A stretch of DNA of 64,000 nt, from NCBI GenBank assembly GCA_030427735.1, contig JAUIBP010000003.1, forward strand, positions 62,001 through 126,000, written 5' to 3'. A program made the position numbers and the translations under genes. Source of the DNA: Bacteroidia bacterium (GTDB taxonomy: Bacteria; Bacteroidota; Bacteroidia; Flavobacteriales; Flavobacteriaceae). The notes below the pieces were generated by a model, which saw only the letters and a list, made by a program, of their open reading frames with translations, was not told the origin of the DNA and made no database searches. Positions 1-8,937 of the stretch are shown here, one piece after another (the first letter of the stretch is position 1; each line of letters starts with the position of its first letter).

Positions 1-2111
1 ACATGGTTGCCACCTCCTGTACCTGTATGCTTGCCATCGACCATAAATTTTTCTGTGCCTAAGCGTACATGTTTAGCTGCATTGTATAGGGTAAATGTAT
101 TATTACATAGGGTTTCCCAATTAGCAGAAGGATGTATGTTAACTTCTATAACACCTGGGTCTGGAGTAATTTTAAGCGATTCTAATCGGTTGTCTTTAGG
201 CGGTTCGTAGCCTTCTAAAATAACTGGAATATTAAGGTGCTTAGCTGTTAATTCTATGGCTGTAATTAAATCCAGAAAACTTTCGGCTGTCCCTAAGGGT
301 GGTAAAAATAGGTATAGATTTTCATTTCTTATTTCAGCACAAATAGCTGTTCTTACAAAATAATTAGGACTTTCTGGATCTACCCCAGCGTCATTAAAAT
401 CTTTATAACGTTTAAGTACTTTCGTTTTATAACTAGGTAAAGGTTTCTGTTTAGAAAATAAATTAGGTTCGTAATTAGGAAACACTTCGTGCTCGGGTTT
501 TGCCATTAAAGAGTTTAGTGGCAAGCGTAAACCAAGCGGAGAATTTCCAGGCGTTAAAAACAAAAAATTGCGCCTAAACGTCCAAGCGCTTGTATACCAA
601 GTATTGTTATTAGTATTTAAGGGTAATACATAGCCAACAGTTTTAGACGTGCCATTTGCTAGTATTTCTTTGAGTTTTTTTTGTACTAAAGAAGCATCTT
701 TGTCCGTTGCAGGGTCTACATCTACAGGTAGATTGCCTTGTTCCCACATAAAATAAAAAGCATCTTCGTAGGCAGGTAAAATATGATCATTGGTAATGCC
801 CAAATATTGGGTAAGCGTATTTAAAAATAACTTATCGGCATCTTGTGGTAATGTAGGTGTTTTGGTATAAGCGGCCAATAGGTTTGTGTCGTGCCAAATA
901 GGTTTTTCGTCTTTGCGCCAGCATAATTCTATTTGCCATCGGGGTAAAGGTTCGCCAGGGTACCATTTCCCTTGGGCATGATGTAGTACACCACCTTTGC
1001 CGAACTGGTTTAGTAATTGCTTAGACAGGTCTGAGGCGAGTTTTCGTTTGTGTTCGCCATCGGCTTCAGTATTCCATTGTGGCGATTCCATATCGTCTAT
1101 AGACACAAATGTGGGTTCGCCTCCCATGGTTAATCTAACATCGCGTTTTTGGAGTTGCTTTTCTACTTTTTGCCCTAGATTATAAATGGCTTGCCATTGA
1201 TGTTCGGAATACGGCTTGGTAACTCTTGGAGATTCGAAAATGCGTTTTACTGTGTTTTCGAAAAAGAATTCTGTTTCGCAAACATCGGTTAAACCAGAAA
1301 CTGGTGCAGCACTTTCAAATGAAGGTGTGCAAGCTAATGGAATATGACCTTCGCCAGCGAGTAAACCAGAGGTGGCATCAAAACCAATCCAACCAGCGCC
1401 GGGAATATAAACTTCGGCCCAAGCATGTAAATCGGTAAAATCTTCTTCAGGACCAGAAGGGCCGTCTAACGATTTTTCATCTGATTTTAATTGCACTAAA
1501 TATCCCGATACAAATCGAGCTCCAAAACCTAAATGTCTTAGTACTTGAACAAACAACCACGCATAATCTCTGCAGGATCCACTTTTTAATTGTAAAGTAT
1601 CTTCACAAGTTTGTACCCCTGGATCTAAGCGGATGTTGTAATTGAGATAATTATAAATTTTTTGGTTTAGATCTACTAAAAAATAAATGGTTTTACGTGG
1701 GGTGTAATCAATCGTTTTAATAAAATCGAGTAATAAAGGCCCTTGCTCTTTAATTTCTAAATATGGTAGTAATTCTTTTTTTACGGCATCTTCATAACTA
1801 AATGGATATTCTTCGGCGTAGTCTTCCACAAAAAAATCAAAAGGATTTATAGTGGTTAGATCGGCTATAATTTCGACATCTATAACAAGTTCATCTGTCT
1901 TTTCAGGAAACACCAATCGGGCAACGTAATTACCAAAAGGATCTTGTTGCCAATTAAAAAACTGGTTTTCGGGTTTTATTTTTATGGAATACGCTTCTAT
2001 TGGTGTTCGGGAGTGTGGTGCTGGTCTGAGTCTAAACACATGAGGTGATAGTGATACCTTACGATCGTATTTATAAATGGTTTTGTGTGAAATTACAACT
2101 TTTAATGCCAT
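1..2111 (-). CDS. Transglutaminase-like / DUF2126 fusion protein (3' end outside window)
   Basis: About 703 codons read leftward from an ATG at 2111-2109 and run off the window, so the C-terminus is missing. The N-terminal part (about 1-290) is a bacterial transglutaminase-like domain with an N-terminal beta region. The catalytic triad is visible as Cys180 (SGSCRDYAW), His229 (DLHAWAEVYI) and Asp245 (GWIGFDATSG). From about residue 330 it becomes DUF2126 (RLTMGGEPTFVS, then WIQ-like WQIELCW), and the visible part ends in the motif TGGGNH. Full proteins of this two-domain family are usually about 1100 aa, so roughly 400 residues are probably missing. The family is predicted to act on peptides or to cross-link, but its substrate is not established. 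Further family members are often found next to such genes, but that side lies outside the window. Family call is firm; function is uncertain. Confidence 0.9.
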   Translation of the reverse strand, partial: MALKVVISHKTIYKYDRKVSLSPHVFRLRPAPHSRTPIEAYSIKIKPENQFFNWQQDPFGNYVARLVFPEKTDELVIDVEIIADLTTINPFDFFVEDYAEEYPFSYEDAVKKELLPYLEIKEQGPLLLDFIKTIDYTPRKTIYFLVDLNQKIYNYLNYNIRLDPGVQTCEDTLQLKSGSCRDYAWLFVQVLRHLGFGARFVSGYLVQLKSDEKSLDGPSGPEEDFTDLHAWAEVYIPGAGWIGFDATSGLLAGEGHIPLACTPSFESAAPVSGLTDVCETEFFFENTVKRIFESPRVTKPYSEHQWQAIYNLGQKVEKQLQKRDVRLTMGGEPTFVSIDDMESPQWNTEADGEHKRKLASDLSKQLLNQFGKGGVLHHAQGKWYPGEPLPRWQIELCWRKDEKPIWHDTNLLAAYTKTPTLPQDADKLFLNTLTQYLGITNDHILPAYEDAFYFMWEQGNLPVDVDPATDKDASLVQKKLKEILANGTSKTVGYVLPLNTNNNTWYTSAWTFRRNFLFLTPGNSPLGLRLPLNSLMAKPEHEVFPNYEPNLFSKQKPLPSYKTKVLKRYKDFNDAGVDPESPNYFVRTAICAEIRNENLYLFLPPLGTAESFLDLITAIELTAKHLNIPVILEGYEPPKDNRLESLKITPDPGVIEVNIHPSANWETLCNNTFTLYNAAKHVRLGTEKFMVDGKHTGTGGGNH

Positions 2112-2504
2112 ATTAATTTTTAGATGCTAAAACACGTATGTGCAGTTCTACATATTTTTATAAGGTTTGGTGTTAAACCATTAATACTAATGTAGTTATT
2201 TTTTAGTTTAAAGTCTTGTAAAACAAAACATTTAAATAGTTATACCTGTGTTTTTGAAGAGCTTAGAATTTGTGATGTTTTTTAGGGAACCGAAATGTTT
2301 TATTCTTAAAATCTAGGTGTGTAATTTGTTGAATTCTCAACAAAAATAAACGTAAAAGTAGAAGTGTTCAAAAGCTAATGAAGGACTAAAAGTAATGGCT
2401 TTATATATTACTATAGTGTAATAAATTCAATACTTTTGAGGGCATAAAAACAGTACTAATCAAGCGTATTTGCGCTTGTAAAATTAATACCTAGCTAGAC
2501 GTTT
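2112..2504. other. Intergenic region, 393 bp, divergent promoters
   Basis: AT-rich spacer between the divergent transglutaminase and EamA genes. No open frame of convincing length and no RNA gene were recognised. It must carry both promoters; the only clear element is the TAnnTTTG-type box listed separately at 2431-2438. Confidence 0.6.
2431..2438 (+). promoter_or_regulatory. Candidate Bacteroidetes -7 box (TACTTTTG) for EamA gene
   Basis: TACTTTTG fits the Bacteroidetes TAnnTTTG -7 consensus and lies 66 bp before the ATG at 2505. No good TTG -33 box was found at the usual 19-21 bp, so this is a one-box match in AT-rich DNA. Confidence 0.4.
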
Positions 2505-3371
2505 ATGCCTATTAAACACACCATTAAATTAATGCTTTTAAGTACCTTGGCGTTTGCTTGTATGAATGCTACTGTTAAGTATTTAGAAAATATAAATGCG
2601 TTTCAGATTGTTTTTTTTAGATCGTTAAGTTCGTTGTTTTTTACTGTAGGTTTTTTATTAAAACACAATATTTCTTTTGCTGGTAATAATAAAAAACTTC
2701 TTGTTTTAAGAGGACTGGCAGGGGTAACTTCCATGTCTTTGTTTTTTATGTCTACTAAGTATCTGCCAATTGGTACTGCGGTTTCTTTACGCTATTTGGC
2801 ACCTATTTTTGCAGCTTTATTTGCTGTTTTATTTTTAAAGGAAAAGATATGGAAATTGCAATGGCTCTTTTTTTTAATGGCCTTTTTGGGCGTGATTATT
2901 TTAAAAGGTTTAGATACTCAGGTTAATACGTACGGACTTACTTTAATTTTAATAGCTTCTGTTACCAGTGGTTTGGTTTATGTAATTATAAGTAAAATAG
3001 GAAAGAGCGAGCACCCTGTGGTGGTGGTTAATTATTTTATGATTATTTCTACAATAGTGGGAGCAGTGTTTTCTATAAACCATTGGGTAGATCCAGTGGG
3101 CTGGCAATGGTTGTTTTTATTTTTATTGGGTGTTTTTGGTTATTTTGGACAATTGTTTATGACCAAAGCCTTTCAGAATGCCAAAACGAGTGTAGTGGCA
3201 CCATTTAAATATTTAGAGGTTATTTTTACCATGCTTTTAGGGGTGTCTTTGTTTAGCGAGGTATATACATTTTGGAGTTTGTTAGGTATTTTTATGATTA
3301 TAATTGCCTTGGTGTTAAATACATTATACAAATCAAAAAAAGATAAAAAGACAAAAATAAGCGCTAAATAA
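2505..3371 (+). CDS. EamA/DMT-family transporter 1
   Basis: A 288-aa integral membrane protein with about ten hydrophobic segments arranged as two EamA repeats (roughly 5-135 and 145-280), the usual drug/metabolite transporter length. The first repeat carries a RSLSSLFFTVG-type segment and an AALFAVLFLKEKIW motif; the second has the matching VIFTMLLGVSLFSE. The family exports small metabolites across the inner membrane, and substrates cannot be predicted from sequence. The C-terminus is short, lysine-rich and probably cytoplasmic (positive-inside). It is followed on the same strand, 105 bp later, by a second EamA gene of only distant similarity, so the two may be cotranscribed but are not a recent duplication. 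Confidence 0.9.
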   Translation: MPIKHTIKLMLLSTLAFACMNATVKYLENINAFQIVFFRSLSSLFFTVGFLLKHNISFAGNNKKLLVLRGLAGVTSMSLFFMSTKYLPIGTAVSLRYLAPIFAALFAVLFLKEKIWKLQWLFFLMAFLGVIILKGLDTQVNTYGLTLILIASVTSGLVYVIISKIGKSEHPVVVVNYFMIISTIVGAVFSINHWVDPVGWQWLFLFLLGVFGYFGQLFMTKAFQNAKTSVVAPFKYLEVIFTMLLGVSLFSEVYTFWSLLGIFMIIIALVLNTLYKSKKDKKTKISAK

Positions 3372-3476
3372 ATAGCTAATTTCAGCTAAAAAATAGCTTC
3401 ATTTTACAAGTCTACATCCAAGAAGATTTCTTATTATTGCGAGTGCAATCGCGTTACTTTTTTTAATTTTTTGGCC

Positions 3477-4394
3477 ATGAGTAAACCCCAAAAAGGACTG
3501 TTAATTATTTTATCTTTTTTTGCTATTTATGTTATTTGGGGTTCTACCTATTTAATGAATAAGATAGTGGTTACAGAAGTAGCACCTTTACTATTGGCTG
3601 CAATTCGGTTTTTAAGTGCAGGTGTACTTATTATGTTTATTTCTAAACTTTTAAAGTTGTCGTTAGCCATAACAAAACAGCAACTTTTTAATTGTATTAT
3701 CGCTGGTTTTTTGTTTTTGGTGTATGGTAATGGCGTGTTTGTTTGGGCATTAAAATATGTAGATAGTGGTTTTGCAGCTTTAATAGCAGCCACACAACCG
3801 TTGTTTGTGATCTTTTTAATGCGATTACTTCATGGCAACCCCATAAAAACGAAATCTCTTGTTGGCGTGGTTTTAGGTTTAGTAGGGATGTATTTATTAA
3901 TTAGTCAAGACGGTCTGCATTTAACTCCCGATAGTATTAAAGGTATTATTATGTTATTTACGTGTGTGCTAAGTTGGAGTTATGCCAGTATATTTGTTTC
4001 GAAAGCTAACTTGCCTTCCAGTTTTTTTGTAAGTACAGGCTACCAAATGTTAGCGGCTGGTACTATGCTAATTATTGGGAGTTTGGCATTTCAAGAACAC
4101 TGGGTGTCTCCTTTAAATTGGAGTGTTAAGGCACAAATATCAATGTTTTTATTAGTGGTTTTTGGAAGTGTTGTAGCGTTTACAGCCTTTAATTATTTAT
4201 TGAAAGAGGTCGCTACAGAAAAAGTATCTACATCGGCTTATGTTAATCCTGTTATAGCGTTGTTATTGGGTTGGTATGTTTTAGACGAACATATAAGTTT
4301 GCAATCTATTATAGCTGGGCTTATTTTGTTAACGGGGGTGTATTTTATTAACACCAAGAAAAAAATGATGGTTTTTACCCGTTTTAAAAAGTGA
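3477..4394 (+). CDS. EamA/DMT-family transporter 2
   Basis: A 305-aa membrane protein with two EamA repeats and about ten membrane segments. Hallmarks are IYVIWGSTYLMNKI near the N-terminus, typical of the YedA/RhaT-like branch, and FNYLLKEVATEKVSTSAYVNPVIALLLGW in the second repeat (given here only as a landmark around residue 245). The frame can also open at a TTG at 3471, but the ATG at 3477 gives the usual MSKPQK start and is preferred. It ends 40 bp before the convergent START-domain gene. The likely role is metabolite or amino-acid export at the inner membrane; the substrate is unknown. Confidence 0.9.
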   Translation: MSKPQKGLLIILSFFAIYVIWGSTYLMNKIVVTEVAPLLLAAIRFLSAGVLIMFISKLLKLSLAITKQQLFNCIIAGFLFLVYGNGVFVWALKYVDSGFAALIAATQPLFVIFLMRLLHGNPIKTKSLVGVVLGLVGMYLLISQDGLHLTPDSIKGIIMLFTCVLSWSYASIFVSKANLPSSFFVSTGYQMLAAGTMLIIGSLAFQEHWVSPLNWSVKAQISMFLLVVFGSVVAFTAFNYLLKEVATEKVSTSAYVNPVIALLLGWYVLDEHISLQSIIAGLILLTGVYFINTKKKMMVFTRFKK

Positions 4395-4434
4395 TTTTTT
4401 TGGTAGTTCTAAGAATTTAAATCCCTTAGCATTA

Positions 4435-5100
4435 TTATAAATCTGATGTTTCTAGTATGGTTTTTAGATGTATGAAGGAATTAAGCAATTTGCGCTGTAT
4501 AATAGGATCTTTTATAAATCTGGGGATTTTAGAATTGGATAGAGTTATTCCAGCAAATTCTACAGTAATAGTATTGTTTTTTGGTATTAAACGCCATTGC
4601 GATAAATTATAATTTTCTCGATCATATCCTTTAGTTTCAGGAATTGCATCAGGAACAGATTTTACATGAATTATTATTGTATTCCCATCATGTTCTACCC
4701 AATATTTAGCAACTAAATCCTGCTTGCTTAACGGAAACGGAATATCGTACAGCGTATGCGCTATCCAATAACTAGAGTTTTGCTTAACATATTTAATGTC
4801 TTTTACAGCGTCGTTCCATTGGATTATATTTTCGGGGAGTGTAACATATTTTTTTGCTTTTTGTAGTGTTGTGTTAGCAGTTAAACGCACTAATAATTCT
4901 CTGGTTTCTAATGTATCGTTAAGGATAAGGTTACGGTATTGTATACTAACTCCTTTATCGCTTTGCGCAGTTTCCCAGGGGGCTTGTTTAGAAACGTTTA
5001 TAAATTCGGTTAACGTGTGTATATCGTTTAAGTTGTTTTGTGCCATGCCAACAGCAGTCAGCATTATAAAATAAACAACATGAAGTTTAGAATATGTCAT
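4435..5100 (-). CDS. Secreted START-domain lipid-binding-like protein
   Basis: A 221-aa protein with an N-terminal hydrophobic segment ending MLTAVGMAQ at about residue 21, which looks like a Sec signal peptide. The remainder matches the START/Bet v1-like helix-grip fold: WETAQSDKGVSIQYR, then an alternating strand region with VRLTANTTLQKAKKYV, WNDAVKDIKYVK and a PFPLSKQDLVAKYW segment typical of bacterial START proteins. START domains bind hydrophobic ligands in a cavity, so a periplasmic lipid-binding role is plausible, but no ligand is known. The gene stands alone, convergent with the EamA gene and divergent from the FKBP lipoprotein gene. Confidence 0.8.
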   Translation of the reverse strand: MTYSKLHVVYFIMLTAVGMAQNNLNDIHTLTEFINVSKQAPWETAQSDKGVSIQYRNLILNDTLETRELLVRLTANTTLQKAKKYVTLPENIIQWNDAVKDIKYVKQNSSYWIAHTLYDIPFPLSKQDLVAKYWVEHDGNTIIIHVKSVPDAIPETKGYDRENYNLSQWRLIPKNNTITVEFAGITLSNSKIPRFIKDPIIQRKLLNSFIHLKTILETSDL

Positions 5101-5218
5101 CAGAATTAGAGCTAATTAGACTTTTAATCTAACAAAAACTTTTCAGTAATCATAAAAAGTATTTAAAATAACAATATTACTCACGTAACGGCGTGCATGT
5201 TTTTAAGTTTCAATTTTA

Positions 5219-5226
5219 TATTTTTG
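5219..5226 (+). promoter_or_regulatory. Candidate -7 box (TATTTTTG) for FKBP lipoprotein gene
   Basis: TATTTTTG matches TAnnTTTG and lies 30 bp upstream of the ATG at 5257, a normal leader distance in Bacteroidetes. A T-rich stretch occupies the -33 area but no clean TTG was found. Confidence 0.5.
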
Positions 5227-5256
5227 CCTCCTTAATTTAAAAATGGAATATTTAAA

Positions 5257-6087
5257 ATGAAATCAGTTTTTTTAGCACTTTTCGTTGTTCTTTTTGTGTC
5301 TTGCAGCACAGACGATGGCGTATCTTATAAAGATTACTCGGTAGAAAACGAGCAGGAAATTTCTGCTTATGTGGCATCTAATCAGTTAGATGCTTTTCGT
5401 ACCAGTTCGGGATTGTATGTTGTTGTAGAGGACGAAGGCGAAGGGAATACTATAAGCGCAAATAGCGATGTAACCGTACGTTATAAAGCCACTTATACAG
5501 ATGGTATTGTAATAGATGAAAATTTAGACGAAGCAGTAAGCTTTAATTTACAATATGTAATTCCGGGTTGGATAGAGGGCTTACAGTATTTTAATGAAGG
5601 GGGTAGCGGTAAGCTAATTGTTCCAGCACATTTGGCATACGGAAGTAGCGACTACAATGGTGTGCCAGGTGGCTCTGTAATTGTATTTGATATAGAAGTA
5701 GTCGATTATAATGCAGAAAACAAGCAAGAGATTTTAGAGTATATTGAAGAAAATAATTTAAATGCAGAAGCTACAGCATCTGGTTTGTATTATGTTATTG
5801 AAGAAGCAGGTAGTGGAGTAGCACCTACAGCTTACGATAATGTAACTGTTACTTACAAAGGTTATTTTACCGACGAAACGGTGTTTGATGAAAGTAACGA
5901 TTCTGGAGTGACTTTTAATTTAGATACTGTTATTGAAGGTTGGAAAGAAGGCTTGCAGTATTTTAACGAAGGCGGTAGTGGTAAATTATTAATACCATCT
6001 AGTTTAGCTTACGGCCGTTATGGTAATTCTGCTATTCCTGGTGGTGCTGTTTTAATTTTCGATGTTCAGCTTTTAAAGGTGAATTAA
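5257..6087 (+). CDS. Lipoprotein with two tandem FKBP-type peptidyl-prolyl isomerase domains
   Basis: A 276-aa protein with a lipoprotein signal (FVVLFVSC, lipidated Cys16). Two FKBP units follow, about 30-148 and 149-276. Each has the same build: an ExQEIxxYxxxNxLxA linker helix, SGLYxVxEExGxG, a VTYKxxxTDxxVxDE strand, the core VIPGWIEGLQYFNEGGSGKLIVP (or its copy) and a final VFDIEVV-like strand. The units are clearly internal duplicates. FKBP domains catalyse cis-trans isomerisation at proline; lipidation suggests periplasmic or outer-membrane chaperoning. Flavobacterial gliding uses a single-domain FKBP lipoprotein (GldI), but the duplication and missing gld neighbours argue against calling this gldI. 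It is followed by a terminator. Confidence 0.88.
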   Translation: MKSVFLALFVVLFVSCSTDDGVSYKDYSVENEQEISAYVASNQLDAFRTSSGLYVVVEDEGEGNTISANSDVTVRYKATYTDGIVIDENLDEAVSFNLQYVIPGWIEGLQYFNEGGSGKLIVPAHLAYGSSDYNGVPGGSVIVFDIEVVDYNAENKQEILEYIEENNLNAEATASGLYYVIEEAGSGVAPTAYDNVTVTYKGYFTDETVFDESNDSGVTFNLDTVIEGWKEGLQYFNEGGSGKLLIPSSLAYGRYGNSAIPGGAVLIFDVQLLKVN

Positions 6088-6113
6088 ATTAAACTTGATA
6101 TGTAGTATTAAAG

Positions 6114-6146
6114 AACGTCTAGACTGCGGTTTTAGACGTTTTTTTT
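6114..6146 (+). terminator. Intrinsic terminator after FKBP gene
   Basis: Stem arms AACGTCTA (6114-6121) and TAGACGTT (6133-6140) flank an 11-nt loop and run into a T tract to 6146. The right arm overlaps the last codons of the convergent meaB gene. Confidence 0.8.
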
Positions 6147-7145
6147 AGTTTTATTATATTCACCAATAATGTTTAAGGCAGCTTTCACAGGCGATAATTC
6201 CGAAGCAATAATTTGTTCTTCTAATAGTGGTAACCGGGCTTTAATTGCACTGTTATTGTAAAACAATCGTTTCAATTCATTTTCAATGGTACGGTACATC
6301 CAGTCAATTTTTTGATGATTTCTGTGTTTTTGAAAGTACCCGTTGGCTACGGTAAGCGTTTGGTAGTTTTGAATGATTTCCCAAATAGTATCTATGCCTG
6401 TGTTTTGGGTTGATGATGCTGTTGTAACTTTCGGCGACCATCCCGATTCGTTTGAAGCAAATAGGTGCAAAGCATTTTCGTATTTGCTTTTAGCAGCTTT
6501 ACTATGGTTAATATTGTCGCCATCGGCTTTATGGATTACTATAAGGTCGGCCATTTCCATGATTCCTTTTTTTATACCTTGTAGTTCATCTCCAGCGCCA
6601 GCTAACATTAAAAGTAAAAAAAAGTCGGTCATGCTATGTACAGCTGTTTCAGACTGTCCAACTCCCACAGTTTCTATTAAAATGATAGTGTAGCCAGCAG
6701 CTTCGCATAATAACATACTTTCTGCAGTTGTATTGGCTACACCCCCAAGTGTATCTCCCGAAGCAGATGGACGAATATAGGCGTGATTTGAATGGCTCAG
6801 TTCTTCCATTCGTGTTTTATCACCTAAAATACTGCCTTTAGAACGTTGACTACTCGGGTCTATAGATAATATGGCGACTTTAAAACCAAGTGAAATTAAG
6901 TGCATGCCAAAAGCTTCAATAAAAGTACTTTTTCCAACGCCAGGCACACCAGTAATCCCAATTCTTAAAGAATTTCCTGTGTGTGGCAATACGTGTTGAA
7001 GAATTTGAGAAGCCAATTGTTTATCACTTTCAAGATGACTTTCTGTAATGGTAATGGCCTGCGATAATTTTACGCGGTCCTGATTTAAAATACCATCGAT
7101 ATAATAAGAAGCATCGTGTCGGTTTTTGGCTTTAAAAGCTTTCAT
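6132..7145 (-). CDS. meaB: Methylmalonyl-CoA mutase-associated GTPase MeaB
   Basis: A 337-aa P-loop GTPase of the MeaB/ArgK (G3E) family, full length. Walker A is GVPGVGKST at residues 66-74, preceded by the family's RIGITG. The ETVGVGQSE block after the Asp-rich switch is diagnostic of MeaB, and IHKADGDN supplies the base-recognition motif. MeaB guards adenosylcobalamin-dependent methylmalonyl-CoA mutase, gating cofactor loading and protecting it from inactivation in the cytoplasm. No mutase gene is visible here, so the partner must be elsewhere on the chromosome. It lies 7 bp downstream of the DUF808 gene and is probably cotranscribed with it. Its end overlaps the terminator arm of the facing FKBP gene. 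Confidence 0.94.
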   Translation of the reverse strand: MKAFKAKNRHDASYYIDGILNQDRVKLSQAITITESHLESDKQLASQILQHVLPHTGNSLRIGITGVPGVGKSTFIEAFGMHLISLGFKVAILSIDPSSQRSKGSILGDKTRMEELSHSNHAYIRPSASGDTLGGVANTTAESMLLCEAAGYTIILIETVGVGQSETAVHSMTDFFLLLMLAGAGDELQGIKKGIMEMADLIVIHKADGDNINHSKAAKSKYENALHLFASNESGWSPKVTTASSTQNTGIDTIWEIIQNYQTLTVANGYFQKHRNHQKIDWMYRTIENELKRLFYNNSAIKARLPLLEEQIIASELSPVKAALNIIGEYNKTKKNV

Positions 7146-7152
7146 ATTTACA

Positions 7153-8031
7153 TTAGTGAGCAGCGGTTTTGCCGGTTAATTTCTGAAATAATTTCACTAC
7201 TAAAAATACAATAAAACCAATAACAATACCCGAAAGTAGCTCGCCTAAAATAAAAGGTATATTATGAAGTAAATCGTGAATAAAAGGTATTTGATGTAAA
7301 AAAATACCACCAGATACCAATAATAGAGCAATAGTACCAATAACCCCTAAACTTTTAATAACCCACGGCAGGGCTTTTACCAAAACGCGACCTATTTTGT
7401 CCGAAAAACTATCATCTTGTTCGTTTAACTTGATTAGTTTTAAACCAAAATCATCCATACGAACAATTAGTGCAACAATACCGTAAACCCCTATAGTAGC
7501 CACTAAAGCGACAAACGATACTACTAAAATCTGATTTAAAAGTGGCTCGCCCATAACGGCTCCTAAAGCTATGATTACAATTTCTACAGATAGTATAAAA
7601 TCAGTAATTATGGCCGATTTAATTTTTTCTTTTTCTAGTTTTAAAATTTCAGCTTCAGATAGGGGAGTTTCAACCGCATCATGACTGTCTGACTTATGCG
7701 GAACGAAGAATTCATAAATTTTTTCGGCTCCTTCATAAGCTAAATACATTCCACCAATTATTAATATTATTGGGATGGCTTGTGGTAAAAAGGCGCTTAA
7801 TAAAAAGGCTATCGGTAAAATAATAATTTTATTTTTTAAAGAACCTTTAGTTATGGCCCAAAGCACAGGTAGTTCTCTAGACGATACAAAACCTGATGCT
7901 TTTTCGGCATTAACAGCTAAGTCGTCGCCTAAAATTCCAGCTGTTTTTTTGGTAGCTATTTTTCCCATGGTTGCTACATCATCCATAATTGCCGCAATGT
8001 CATCTAATAATGCAAAAAATCCTGAAGCCAT
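7153..8031 (-). CDS. DUF808 family (YedI-like) inner-membrane protein
   Basis: A 292-aa protein that begins with the conserved DUF808 block MASGFFALLDDIAAIMDD, followed by KIATKKTAGILGDDLAVNAEKASGF. About six to seven membrane segments follow: around 65-100 (ILPIAFLLSAFLPQAIPII), 140-165, 165-195, 220-245 and 255-285. The length and opening match Escherichia coli YedI, whose role is unknown. It is encoded immediately upstream of meaB with a 7-bp gap, but no functional link is known. Its start codon region faces the divergent thioesterase gene. Family assignment is confident and function is not assigned. Confidence 0.88.
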   Translation of the reverse strand: MASGFFALLDDIAAIMDDVATMGKIATKKTAGILGDDLAVNAEKASGFVSSRELPVLWAITKGSLKNKIIILPIAFLLSAFLPQAIPIILIIGGMYLAYEGAEKIYEFFVPHKSDSHDAVETPLSEAEILKLEKEKIKSAIITDFILSVEIVIIALGAVMGEPLLNQILVVSFVALVATIGVYGIVALIVRMDDFGLKLIKLNEQDDSFSDKIGRVLVKALPWVIKSLGVIGTIALLLVSGGIFLHQIPFIHDLLHNIPFILGELLSGIVIGFIVFLVVKLFQKLTGKTAAH

Positions 8032-8313
8032 TAATAAAGTGTTTTTAATACGTTTAATAAAAAATAAAAATAGAACTATTTATTGCAGTGAACAAAACAT
8101 ATTTAATGCGAACTTAAATGGTTTGTATATTTCTTAGTTTTTTGAAAAGAACGGTGATGCTGTTGTAATGCGTATTTTTTGGTTTATTTAAAATTAAGCT
8201 ATTAAATTCTTTGTGATACGTGATTATTGATTAAAATTTGATAGTAATTTTTGATTTGTATTAAGACTATGGAAAAATTATTTATTTTAGTTCGTATTAC
8301 ACAATAAAACGCT

Positions 8314-8862
8314 ATGAGATTTAAAACAATTGAAGAATCGCAAATTACAATGACGCAGTTAATGCTGCCCTCGAACTCTAATTTTAGAGGAAAAATTCAC
8401 GGAGGTTTCATTTTAAATTTAATGGACCAGATAGCCTTTGCCTGCGCGTCTAAACATTCCGAACACTATTCGGTAACCGCTTCGGTAAACAAAGTAGATT
8501 TTCTTAATGCTATAGAAGTTGGAGAGTTGGTAACCTTAAAAGCTTCTATTAATTATACAGGTCGAACCTCGATGGTTGTAGGGCTACGAGTGGAATCGGA
8601 AAATATTCATACAGGCGAAATAAAGCACTGTAACTCGTCGTATTTTACTATGGTTGCGAAAGATAAAGACTATAAAAGTATTCCTGTACCAGGCATTATT
8701 TTAGATACCGAAGATAGTATTAGACGTTTTGCAAGAAGTATTAAACGCCAAAAACAAGCCAAAAAGCGCAGTGAAAATTTTAATCCGTCGGAGTTTGTTT
8801 TAGAAGATTATATCGAAGAAATAGCATCTCATAATGCTAAAATTGAATTAAAAAATAATTAA
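8314..8862 (+). CDS. Acyl-CoA thioesterase, hotdog-fold (YciA/ACOT type)
   Basis: A 182-aa protein with one hotdog domain (about 8-130). Typical features are the NFRGKIHGGFILNLMDQIAF segment, where the G-G-x-x-L-x-x-x-D loop and helix carry the catalytic Asp, then ASVNKVDFLNAIEVGELV and a GRTSMVVGLRVESEN strand pair. Enzymes of this branch hydrolyse acyl-CoA to free acid and CoA in the cytoplasm. The last 50 residues form a lysine/arginine-rich charged tail (RRFARSIKRQKQAKKRSE) beyond the hotdog domain. It is a single gene ended by a hairpin terminator. Substrate chain length cannot be judged. Confidence 0.9.
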   Translation: MRFKTIEESQITMTQLMLPSNSNFRGKIHGGFILNLMDQIAFACASKHSEHYSVTASVNKVDFLNAIEVGELVTLKASINYTGRTSMVVGLRVESENIHTGEIKHCNSSYFTMVAKDKDYKSIPVPGIILDTEDSIRRFARSIKRQKQAKKRSENFNPSEFVLEDYIEEIASHNAKIELKNN

Positions 8863-8870
8863 ACATCAAC

Positions 8871-8921
8871 AAAGGTCTTAATAAGCATCGTATTTAGTTT
8901 TGCTTTTAAGACCTTTTGTTT
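8871..8921 (+). terminator. Intrinsic terminator between convergent genes
   Basis: AAAGGTCTTA (8871-8880) pairs perfectly with TAAGACCTTT (8907-8916) around a loop with a smaller AAGC/GC pairing, followed by TTTTGTTTT. It sits between the thioesterase and DsbA-like genes and may serve both. Confidence 0.75.
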
Positions 8922-8937
8922 TACTCTTTAAAATACC

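Noticed and set aside
2112-2504. Possible small gene or riboswitch in the 393-bp gap
   Set aside because: No frame with start, composition or structure that can be supported.
3471-3476. TTG start for the second EamA gene
   Set aside because: The ATG six bases on gives the usual MSKPQK opening; the extra two residues have no support.
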